Assembly: GCA_021827445.1 (NCBI GenBank)
Contig: JAKAVW010000060.1
Coordinates: 1 to 11,936 of the forward strand
Direction of reading: 5' to 3'
Length of the DNA: 11,936 nt
Source: Pseudomonadota bacterium
GTDB taxonomy: Bacteria; Pseudomonadota; Gammaproteobacteria; Acidithiobacillales; Acidithiobacillaceae
Positions 4,943 to 11,936 of this stretch are shown here, piece by piece. The stretch's first letter is position 1; every line of letters starts with the position of its first letter. The notes below the pieces were generated by a model. That model saw only the letters and a list, made by a program, of their open reading frames with translations. It ran no database searches and was not told the origin of the DNA. A program made the translations under genes and the position numbers.

Positions 4943-7900
4943 ATGAGCCATTTACTGGATCGTCTGAAATTTTTGGTCCGGCGCCAAGAGTCTTTCGCTG
5001 ATGGCCACGGCATCAAACTTCAGGATGATCGTCTCTGGGAGGACGCTTACCGACACCGCTGGCGTTATGACAAGGTGGTACGCACCACCCACGGCGTCAA
5101 CTGCACCGGAGGTTGCAGCTGGAATGTCCATGTCAAAAACGGCTTGGTGGTCTTTGAGATGCAGGCGCACGATTACCCGCAAACCCGTCCCGATCTGCCT
5201 AACCATGAACCTCGCGGATGTCAGCGAGGCGCCAGTTTTTCCTGGTATTTGTACAGTCCGCATCGGATCAAACATCCCATGATCCGCGGGCGCCTTCTGG
5301 AACTTTATCGCCAGGAAAAGGCTACCGGGAAAGATCCGGTAGAGGCCTGGCGGGCCATCCAGGAAAATCCACATAAACGCAGTAGCTACGTGGCGGTACG
5401 GGGCCTGGGTGGCTTTGTGCGCAGCAACTGGGATGAAGTGAATGAAATTATCGCTGCCGCCAATATCTATACCATTTTGCGCTATGGACCGGATCGTATT
5501 GCCGGCTTCTCGGTGATCCCCGCCATGTCGATGATTAGCTACGCCGCAGGAACCCGGTATCTCTCTTTGATCGGCGGCGTGCCACTCAGCTTTTATGACT
5601 GGTACTGCGATCTGCCACCTTCTTCGCCTCAGGTCTGGGGAGAACAAACAGATGTGCCGGAATCAGCGGATTGGTACAACTCTACCTATATCATTGTGGC
5701 GGGAACCAATATCCCGGCCACTCGCACACCGGACGCCCATTTCTATGCGGAAGTGCGCTATAAGGGTACCAAAGTAGTGGCGGTGGCACCGGATTATGCG
5801 GAATATGTCAAATTCGCTGATGAATGGTTACCGGTACGAGCTGGCACCGATGCCGCGCTCTTTCTGGCTATGGGCCATGTGGTGCTGCAGGAATTCTTTC
5901 TGCAGAAACAAATACCGTATTTTCAGGATTACGCCCGTCGCTTCACTGATCTGCCTATGCAGCTGCTGCTGCGCCCCCTTGACGATGGTTGTTATGCCAG
6001 TGATCGCTTCCTGCGAGCTTCCGACTTTGCTGACCAGCAGGGTCAGAAAGAACATCCCGAGTGGAAAACCATTGTCTACGACGAGCGCACACGGAGTTAC
6101 CGCTGCCCTAAAGGTTCCATCGGTTTTCGTTGGGATAAGGCTGAGGGCAAATGGAATCTCCTGCCCGAAGATGCTGCGACAGGCGAGCCCATCAAGGCAG
6201 AATTGTCCTGCCTGGGACAACAAGATGCAGTGGTCAGCGTAGTTTTCCCAGACTATGGTAATAGCGACGGAGAGGCGCATCTGGTAGAACGCAAGGTGCC
6301 TGCACGTCGCCTGCAATGTGTCGGCGGTGAGCGACTAGTCTGTTCGGTCTTTGATTTGCTCCTCGCCCAGTATGGGGTCAACCGCTTCGAGATCGAGGGC
6401 AACACCGATACGGATTACGGTGATGTCAATCGTCTCTTTACGCCAGCCTGGCAGGAAAGCATTACCAGCATTCCTCAGGCAGATTGTATACGGATTGCCC
6501 AGGAGTTTGCGGAAAATGCGGTTCTGACCAGAGGTAAATCCATGGTGATCGTCGGTGCGGGCACCAACCATTGGTATCACAATGACATGAACTACCGGGC
6601 TATCATCAACCTGGTACATCTTTGCGGTTGCGTCGGGCAAAGCGGCGGCGGCTGGGCCCATTATGTTGGCCAGGAAGCCCTGCGGCCCCAGGCGGGTTGG
6701 TTACCGCTGGCTTTCGCCAGCGACTGGCATCCCCATACCCGTCAGGCGGCAGGTACCAGTTACTGGTACCTGCATACGGACCAGTGGCGCTATGAGCGGG
6801 TTACAGCGGACAGCCTGATGCACCCTGCTGCCAAAGCGCGTTATCGGGGCCATACTCTGGCGGACTACAATGTGGTAGCCGAACGCCTGGGCTGGCTTCC
6901 GGCTGCTCCACATTTTCAGCGGAATCCTCTGGATATTGCCCAGGCCGCTGAACAGGTGGGGGCTCAAAATGCAGAGAGTGTTGCAGACTACGTAGTCGAT
7001 GAACTGCAAAGTGGGCGCCTGTCCTTTGCCAGCGAAGATATCGACCATCCCGATAATTGGCCGCGCAATCTTTTCGTCTGGCGCAGCAATCTTATCGGCA
7101 CCAATGCCAAGGGACATGAATATTTTCTCAAGCACCTCCTCGGCGCAGAGAATGCTGTGCTGGGCAAAGACGGTGCAGGTGCAGCCTCCCAGGAGATTCA
7201 TTGGCGCGAGAAAGCCCCCGTGGGCAAGCTTGATCTGATGGTAGATATCAACTTTCGCCTGAACAGTACAGGAGCCTATTCCGATATTATTCTGCCAACG
7301 GCTACCTGGTATGAAAAGGATGACCTCAATACAACCGATATGCATCCTTTCATCCATCCGCTTGGTGCGGCCGTGGATCCAGGCTGGGACAGCCGGAGTG
7401 ACTGGCAAATTTTCCGGCATCTGGCAAAAAATTTCTCGGTTCTGGCTGAGAAACACTTAGGGAAGCGCAAGGATTTGCTGGCCCTTGCGCTGCTCCATGA
7501 TTCTCCTAGCGAACTGGGTCAGGCTGTGGGGGTCAGTGACTGGAAACGGGATGGGCAGCGCCCGAAGCCGGGACGCACTTGTCCCCAACTGGAAATCGTG
7601 GAACGGGATTATCCACGAGTATATGAACAGTACAGCAGTATTGGACCCTTGCTGGCAAAGCACGGCAATGGTGCCAAGGGCGAGCGCTGGGAGACCGGTC
7701 AGGAAATCTCCGAGCTGTTGGCCATAAACGGAATATTTCCCTCCACAGATAAAAAAGATGCCCCACGCCCTTCTCTGGAAAGCGATATCAACGCTTGTAA
7801 CATGGTGCTACACCTCTCCCCGGAAACCAATGGCGAGGTAGCACATAAAGGTTGGGAGTCCTTGGGCAAAAAAACGGGGCTTTCTCTTACTGGGCTTTCT

Positions 7901-8707
7901 GCCGATCGCCGGGGTGAAAAATTCAGCTTCCACGATTTGCAGGTACAACCACGCAAGGTGATCTCTTCCCCTTCCTGGAGCGGCCTGATGTCGGAAGAGG
8001 TGAGCTATAACGCCGGTTATGTGAACGTGCATTATGCCACGCCCTACCGGACACTCACTGGTCGCGGCCAATTTTATCTGGACCATGAATGGATGCTGGA
8101 TTTCGGTGAAGGGCTCTGTACCTATCGTCCTCCTCTCACAACGCATGCGGTGGCGGGTCTGCCCGAAGATATTGCCCAGCAAGGTGGCATTGTGTTGCGT
8201 TTCCTCACCCCCCACGATAAATGGGGTATTCACAGTACTTACCATGACGATTTGCGCATGATGCATCTCTCCCGGGGAGGACCGCATATCTGGATCAGCG
8301 AAAAAGATGCCAAACGTCTGGGTGCCTCAGACAACGACTGGCTGGAATCCGTTAATGAAAATGGCGCGCTCATGGCGCGCGCGGTAGTCAGTCAACGTAT
8401 CCCCGAGGGCGTGGCTATCATGTATCACCAACAAGAAAAAACGCTTAACGTGCCGGGCGCGCCCAGCACCGGCAAGCGCGGTGGCATCAACAACAGCGCC
8501 ACCCGGGTCATTCCCAAGCCTACCCACATGATCGGTGGCTATGCGCAACTAGCCTGGACACTAAATTATTATGGGCCAGTTGGTAGTCAACGAGATGCAG
8601 AGGTGCTGATCCGCAAGGTCGGCGATGAGCGTATCTCGTGGCTGGAAAAGCCCTTGAGTGAAGCCTTAGAGAAGGAATTGCGTCAGGCTGTGGAGGGAAT
8701 CCTATGA
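4943..8707 (+). CDS. narG: Respiratory nitrate reductase, catalytic alpha subunit
   Basis: A 1254-residue molybdoenzyme subunit (E. coli NarG is 1247) that reduces nitrate to nitrite on the cytoplasmic face of the membrane. The start has AAGGAG 6-7 bases upstream (TTAAGGAGTATGCT). The N-terminus keeps the vestigial twin-arginine-like region of NarG (VRRQESFADGHG) but no true signal. The FS0 cluster ligands are H50, C54, C58 and C93 (HGVNCTGGC and NHEPRGC). The Mo ligand aspartate is D219 in SFYDWYCDLPP. Other near-identical blocks are GEQTDVPESADWYN, GCVGQSGGGWAHYVGQE, LYSDIILPTATWYEKDD-like at about 770-785 and the C-terminal THMIGGYA. No frameshift, gap or missing ligand was seen. narH overlaps the stop by ATGA. 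The close match to membrane-bound NarG, together with NarI, rules out the periplasmic Nap enzyme. Confidence 0.98.
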   Translation: MSHLLDRLKFLVRRQESFADGHGIKLQDDRLWEDAYRHRWRYDKVVRTTHGVNCTGGCSWNVHVKNGLVVFEMQAHDYPQTRPDLPNHEPRGCQRGASFSWYLYSPHRIKHPMIRGRLLELYRQEKATGKDPVEAWRAIQENPHKRSSYVAVRGLGGFVRSNWDEVNEIIAAANIYTILRYGPDRIAGFSVIPAMSMISYAAGTRYLSLIGGVPLSFYDWYCDLPPSSPQVWGEQTDVPESADWYNSTYIIVAGTNIPATRTPDAHFYAEVRYKGTKVVAVAPDYAEYVKFADEWLPVRAGTDAALFLAMGHVVLQEFFLQKQIPYFQDYARRFTDLPMQLLLRPLDDGCYASDRFLRASDFADQQGQKEHPEWKTIVYDERTRSYRCPKGSIGFRWDKAEGKWNLLPEDAATGEPIKAELSCLGQQDAVVSVVFPDYGNSDGEAHLVERKVPARRLQCVGGERLVCSVFDLLLAQYGVNRFEIEGNTDTDYGDVNRLFTPAWQESITSIPQADCIRIAQEFAENAVLTRGKSMVIVGAGTNHWYHNDMNYRAIINLVHLCGCVGQSGGGWAHYVGQEALRPQAGWLPLAFASDWHPHTRQAAGTSYWYLHTDQWRYERVTADSLMHPAAKARYRGHTLADYNVVAERLGWLPAAPHFQRNPLDIAQAAEQVGAQNAESVADYVVDELQSGRLSFASEDIDHPDNWPRNLFVWRSNLIGTNAKGHEYFLKHLLGAENAVLGKDGAGAASQEIHWREKAPVGKLDLMVDINFRLNSTGAYSDIILPTATWYEKDDLNTTDMHPFIHPLGAAVDPGWDSRSDWQIFRHLAKNFSVLAEKHLGKRKDLLALALLHDSPSELGQAVGVSDWKRDGQRPKPGRTCPQLEIVERDYPRVYEQYSSIGPLLAKHGNGAKGERWETGQEISELLAINGIFPSTDKKDAPRPSLESDINACNMVLHLSPETNGEVAHKGWESLGKKTGLSLTGLSADRRGEKFSFHDLQVQPRKVISSPSWSGLMSEEVSYNAGYVNVHYATPYRTLTGRGQFYLDHEWMLDFGEGLCTYRPPLTTHAVAGLPEDIAQQGGIVLRFLTPHDKWGIHSTYHDDLRMMHLSRGGPHIWISEKDAKRLGASDNDWLESVNENGALMARAVVSQRIPEGVAIMYHQQEKTLNVPGAPSTGKRGGINNSATRVIPKPTHMIGGYAQLAWTLNYYGPVGSQRDAEVLIRKVGDERISWLEKPLSEALEKELRQAVEGIL

Positions 8708-10263
8708 AAGTGCGTGCGCAATTTGCTCTGGTATTCAATCTGGATAAGTGCATCGGTTGCCATACCTGTTCAGTCACCTGTAAAAATACCTGGACTAATC
8801 GCCGGGGTACCGAATATATCTGGTTCAACAATGTAGAGAGCAAACCCGGCATTGGTTATCCGAAAAACTGGGAAAATCAGGATCAATGGCATGGTGGTTG
8901 GATTCGGAAAAATGGCAAGCTAACTCTGAAACAGGGGAATCGTTTCTGGGAATTGATGACTATTTTCGCTAATCCGCATCTACCAGAGATCCTTGATTAC
9001 TACGAGCCATTTACCTATGACTATGCCCATTTGCTCGATAGTCCACTGGCGGAAACTGCTCCTGTTGGTCGCCCCATTTCTCTGGTAAGTGGTCAGGTTA
9101 TGGAAAAAATCGAGTGGAGTGCCAACTGGGAAGATCAACTAGGAGGCAGTTATCTAACCCGCTCCGTTGATTACAACCTGCGAGACGTTCCCGGAAAAGA
9201 TCTTTTGGGTGAGTTTGAAAAGACTTTTCTTTTTTACCTGCCACGCATGTGCAATCACTGCCTGAATCCTGCCTGTGTCGCTGCCTGCCCCTCTGGCGCC
9301 ATTTATAAACGGGAAGAGGATGGCATTGTCCTCATCGATCAGGACCGCTGCCGCGGTTGGCGCATGTGTATCTCTGCCTGTCCCTACAAAAAAGTCTATT
9401 TCAATTGGGACTCAGGCAAATCGGAGAAATGCATTGCCTGCTATCCCCGGGTCGAATCGGGTTTGCCGACCATATGCTCGGATACTTGCGTGGGCCGTAT
9501 CCGCTACAACGGCATCATGCTCTACGACGCGGATCGCATTGCGGAACTGGCTGGAAAGGAGGACGAACAGGATCTTTACCAGGCGCAGATGGATATCTTT
9601 CTCAACCCCCATGATCCAGAGGTCATCGCTCAGGCACGCTTGGATGGCGTCCCCGATTCCTGGATGGATGCGGCGCAGCGTTCGCCTATTTACAAAATGG
9701 CAATGGACTGGAAAATTGCGCTACCCTTACATCCAGAATTCCGTACGCTGCCCATGGTCTGGTATATCCCTCCTCTGTCGCCTATGGGTCGGGAGATTTC
9801 TCCGAGGCATATCCCTAAGAAAGCGGAGGACATCATTCCTCGCCTGGAATCCCTGCGTATACCTATTGATTATCTGGCCAGCCTCTTTACTGCAGGCGAC
9901 CATAAACCAGTGATCAAGTCTCTAAGCAAGCTTATTGCCATGCGTGCCTATCAGCGCGGTCTACATGTGCAAGGCATACCCAATAAGGAGGTATTGGCGG
10001 GTGCCGGGTTGGACGAGGCAACCGCGCAGGAAATGTACCGATATCTGGCCATCGCCAATTACGAGGACCGTTTTGTCATTCCCACCAGTCATCAGGAGAC
10101 CATGATGGATGATCCCTATGATTTTCAGGGACAGAATGGTTTTGTGTTCGGCAATGACAGCAGTACGGGGGTTAGTTCTGGAGAACTCTTCCCCAAACGT
10201 CGCAAGGAGACTCCGGTTGCCAATGTGCAGCCCTTGCATTTTGTCCGGCACAGGGAATCCTAA
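8704..10263 (+). CDS. narH: Respiratory nitrate reductase, iron-sulfur beta subunit
   Basis: A 519-residue electron-transfer subunit (E. coli NarH is 512) that passes electrons from the haems of NarI to NarG. Four cluster motifs are complete: C16, C19, C22, C26; C183, C186, C191, C195; C216, C222, C226 with W219 in place of a fourth cysteine (CRGWRMC), the mark of the [3Fe-4S] cluster; and C243, C246, C258, C262. The sequence GAIYKREEDGIVLIDQD is identical to the E. coli block. A typical NarH C-terminal helical domain follows (ALPLHPEFRTLPMVWYIPPLSP; EMYRYLAIANYEDRFV). The region after PLSPMGREISP is shorter and more basic than in E. coli, which is ordinary variation. ATGA overlap with narG implies coupled translation; narJ begins 2 bases after the stop. 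Confidence 0.98.
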   Translation: MKVRAQFALVFNLDKCIGCHTCSVTCKNTWTNRRGTEYIWFNNVESKPGIGYPKNWENQDQWHGGWIRKNGKLTLKQGNRFWELMTIFANPHLPEILDYYEPFTYDYAHLLDSPLAETAPVGRPISLVSGQVMEKIEWSANWEDQLGGSYLTRSVDYNLRDVPGKDLLGEFEKTFLFYLPRMCNHCLNPACVAACPSGAIYKREEDGIVLIDQDRCRGWRMCISACPYKKVYFNWDSGKSEKCIACYPRVESGLPTICSDTCVGRIRYNGIMLYDADRIAELAGKEDEQDLYQAQMDIFLNPHDPEVIAQARLDGVPDSWMDAAQRSPIYKMAMDWKIALPLHPEFRTLPMVWYIPPLSPMGREISPRHIPKKAEDIIPRLESLRIPIDYLASLFTAGDHKPVIKSLSKLIAMRAYQRGLHVQGIPNKEVLAGAGLDEATAQEMYRYLAIANYEDRFVIPTSHQETMMDDPYDFQGQNGFVFGNDSSTGVSSGELFPKRRKETPVANVQPLHFVRHRES

Positions 10264-10265
10264 GC

Positions 10266-10811
10266 ATGTTTCGTCAGCCCGTGTTACACCTCGTGGCACT
10301 TCTTCTGGATTATCCTGATGCCGATCTGCGGCAGGCCCTGCCGGAGATGGCGGCAGCACTTGATACCTTATCGGGTTTTCAGGGAGGCGAAAAGTCCATG
10401 CTGTGTGGGCACATACAGTGGATGCAGGCACAGGCGCCTTTGCAGCTGGAGGCACTCTACGTGGATACTTTCGACTGGAATCCCCGCTGCGACCTGCACT
10501 TGAGCAACCATCTGCTTCCCGAAGACGATCGGGAGCGTGGCACGGTGCTCGTCCGACTTCTCGATCACTACTCGGCACACGGCTGGCTTCCCGAGGATCG
10601 GGCCTTGCCGGATTATCTGCCGGTTGTGCTGGATTTCGCGGCGACACTGGAACCAGACGAGGCGCGGGTTTTCCTGGGGAGTGCTGCTGAGGGCATCGGC
10701 ATTTTGCGGGACAACCTGCAGGAGAGTCAGAGTCCTTATGCGGTCTTGTTAGAACCTGTTCTGTATCGCGCCCATTTCCTGTCATCCATGCCTGTTGGAG
10801 CACCATTATGA
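10266..10811 (+). CDS. narJ: Nitrate reductase assembly chaperone (delta subunit)
   Basis: A 181-residue cytoplasmic helical chaperone of the NarJ/TorD type. It binds the NarG N-terminus, allows FS0 and molybdenum cofactor insertion and holds NarGH until it docks on NarI; it is not part of the final enzyme. Recognisable blocks are LEALYVDTFDWNPRCDLHL (about 58-76, the equivalent of YVSTFD in E. coli), the following DRERGTVLVRLLDHY, and ALPDYLPVVLDF (about 113-124). The ending lies close to the conserved SPYAVLLEPVL helix, so the protein lacks the long C-terminal tail of E. coli NarJ (236 residues); many shorter NarJ proteins exist and the core is complete. The gene starts 2 bases after narH and its stop overlaps narI by ATGA. 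Confidence 0.95.
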   Translation: MFRQPVLHLVALLLDYPDADLRQALPEMAAALDTLSGFQGGEKSMLCGHIQWMQAQAPLQLEALYVDTFDWNPRCDLHLSNHLLPEDDRERGTVLVRLLDHYSAHGWLPEDRALPDYLPVVLDFAATLEPDEARVFLGSAAEGIGILRDNLQESQSPYAVLLEPVLYRAHFLSSMPVGAPL

Positions 10812-11506
10812 ACTGGTCTTGGAATACTTTCTTCTTTGGCGTCTATCCTTTCATTGCGGGAACCATCTTTTTGCTGGGCTCTGTCATTCGCTACGAGCGG
10901 GAACAATACGGCTGGAGCAGTTATTCGAGCCAGCTTCTGGCCTCCAAGCACTATATGATGTGGGCCAGCAATCTCTGGCATGTAGGGATTCTTACCCTTT
11001 TCCTCGGACATTTCACCGGCTTTCTCACCAATATCTTGGAATGGCTCGGTGCTAACCCTGTCGAACATCAGTGGATTGCCGCCAGCGCTGGTATCACGGC
11101 CGGAGTCGTGGCCATGATCGGCGGGGTTATGCTTCTGCTGCGCAGGGTTTTGGATCCCAAGGTCCGCTACGCCAGTCGTTCCATGGATATCTTTATCCTG
11201 GTGTGGTTGCTCATTACACTCACTTTTGGTTTGATTACGCAATTTGTCAGTGTTCCCGATGCCATCAGCGGTCATGTGCAGGACATGGAAATCCTGATTC
11301 GCTATGTGCGTAGCATCGCGATCTTCCAGCCTGATCCGCAACTCATTGTGAATATTCCGATGATTTACAAAATTCATATGCTCTGCGGTATGACAGTTTT
11401 TTTATTGTTTCCTTTCAGTCGTCTGGTCCATATCTGGACAGTACCTTTCAATTATCTGATTCGGCCCTATCAACTGGTACGCGCTAAAATGCGTTCGGTG
11501 ATATAG
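10808..11506 (+). CDS. narI: Respiratory nitrate reductase, cytochrome b gamma subunit
   Basis: A 232-residue inner-membrane subunit (E. coli NarI is 225) with five transmembrane helices. It oxidises quinol at the outer face and passes electrons through two haems b to NarH, releasing protons outside. The expected haem ligands are H58 and H68 (NLWHVGILTLFLGHFTGF) and H190 and H208 (KIHMLCGMTVFLLFPFSRL followed by VHIW). The N-terminus matches E. coli (FFFGVYPFIAG) and the C-terminus ends with the conserved YQLVRAKM. The ATGA overlap with narJ suggests translational coupling. No hairpin terminator is visible in the 25 bases before the next gene, so transcription likely continues. Confidence 0.98.
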   Translation: MNWSWNTFFFGVYPFIAGTIFLLGSVIRYEREQYGWSSYSSQLLASKHYMMWASNLWHVGILTLFLGHFTGFLTNILEWLGANPVEHQWIAASAGITAGVVAMIGGVMLLLRRVLDPKVRYASRSMDIFILVWLLITLTFGLITQFVSVPDAISGHVQDMEILIRYVRSIAIFQPDPQLIVNIPMIYKIHMLCGMTVFLLFPFSRLVHIWTVPFNYLIRPYQLVRAKMRSVI

Positions 11507-11531
11507 TACGACTGACACAAAAAAACTCAGG

Positions 11532-11933
11532 ATGTTATCGTCTTCTGTGCCTGGCGTGTTGGCCTGGTGCTCGTCCCGTGCACCAACGGAAATAATAGCG
11601 GCACTCGATGCTGCTTTGCAGAAGGCTGGGTTCATAGTCTTTGCGCGTTTTGATCACACTCAGGCGGCTCATGAAGCGGGTCTCCAAATGCCGCCAACGC
11701 AGGTCATCGTTTTTGGTAATCCGAAAGGTGGTACGCCATTGATGCTGGCAGCACCCACGCTCGCCATCGACCTGCCCAGCAGAATCCTTGTGCGAGAAGG
11801 CCCGGATGCTGTCAGCGAAGTATATTTCAATACGCTGGAATATCTGGCCAAACGACATAGGCTGACGCACATGGATGAAACGATCAGCCGCTTCGATCGG
11901 AAGGTGGGTGAGATCGTTACATCGTGTATGTGA
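11532..11933 (+). CDS. DUF302 domain protein
   Basis: A 133-residue soluble protein ending with TGA three bases before the window edge. Family features in order: an alpha/beta start (IIAALDAALQKAGFIVFARF, residues 21-40), the FDH motif (40-42), the core VIVFGNPKGGTPLMLAAPTL (58-77), AIDLPSRILV (78-87) and EYLAKRH (103-109). A helical tail of about 20 residues beyond the usual end follows. DUF302 proteins are widespread and often sit near redox, thiosulfate or heavy-metal genes; no reaction is established. The ATG at 11532 has only a poor AGG directly before it; a GTG at 11547 is another candidate, so the exact start is uncertain. Located 25 bp after narI in the same direction, it is probably the last visible gene of the nar transcript. 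Confidence 0.85.
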   Translation: MLSSSVPGVLAWCSSRAPTEIIAALDAALQKAGFIVFARFDHTQAAHEAGLQMPPTQVIVFGNPKGGTPLMLAAPTLAIDLPSRILVREGPDAVSEVYFNTLEYLAKRHRLTHMDETISRFDRKVGEIVTSCM

Positions 11934-11936
11934 TCA

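Noticed and set aside
4952..5647. A 231-codon - strand frame opposite narG
   Set aside because: Antisense shadow of the strongly conserved narG; no similarity recognised.
6701..7456. A 251-codon - strand frame opposite narG
   Set aside because: Antisense shadow of narG with no recognisable domain.
9961..10806. A 281-codon - strand frame opposite narH and narJ
   Set aside because: Antisense to two well-supported genes; the low-complexity Pro/Arg-rich translation is typical of a shadow frame.

Overview
The window holds a respiratory nitrate reductase locus from a bacterium, most likely a proteobacterium. NarG, NarH and NarI resemble E. coli NarGHI closely along their whole length. Base composition is moderate to fairly high GC. 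The left-hand accessory genes have a beta/gammaproteobacterial flavour, and an acidophilic sulfur or iron oxidiser is possible, but nothing here fixes the genus.

Right half (3617-11933, + strand): narK, narG, narH, narJ, narI and a DUF302 gene form one tightly packed operon. narG/narH and narJ/narI overlap by ATGA, and narH and narJ are 2 bases apart. NarG (Mo-bisPGD and FS0), NarH (four FeS clusters) and NarI (two haems b) keep all expected ligands, so the reductase looks intact. NarJ is the assembly chaperone. NarK carries both nitrate-binding arginine regions and both NarK signatures, but seems to lack about a dozen residues in membrane helix 6, so its function is doubtful.

Left half (1-3338, - strand): transcribed divergently. 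First comes a chain of four genes, each joined to the next by an ATGA overlap: a 28-codon small ORF (3338-3252), a hemerythrin-domain protein, a 75-residue single-span membrane protein, and a 7Fe ferredoxin fused in frame to a TehB/YeaR-like (DUF1971) domain. After 130 bp follow a glutathione S-transferase pseudogene (internal deletion plus frameshift), a DUF2945 gene, and a TehA/SLAC1-type anion channel gene that runs off the left edge.

Between the two halves (3339-3616) is a divergent regulatory region. It contains a 9/10 match to an FNR/ANR box (3400-3413). For the leftward genes this box sits at about -41.5 relative to a start site inferred from a -10-like element exactly 22 bp downstream. 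The simplest reading is an anaerobically controlled pair of units. The rightward one respires nitrate. The leftward one supplies iron and redox proteins that may cope with nitrite or nitric oxide produced by that respiration. This last role is inference. The least familiar parts are the ferredoxin-YeaR fusion and its two small, translationally coupled partners.
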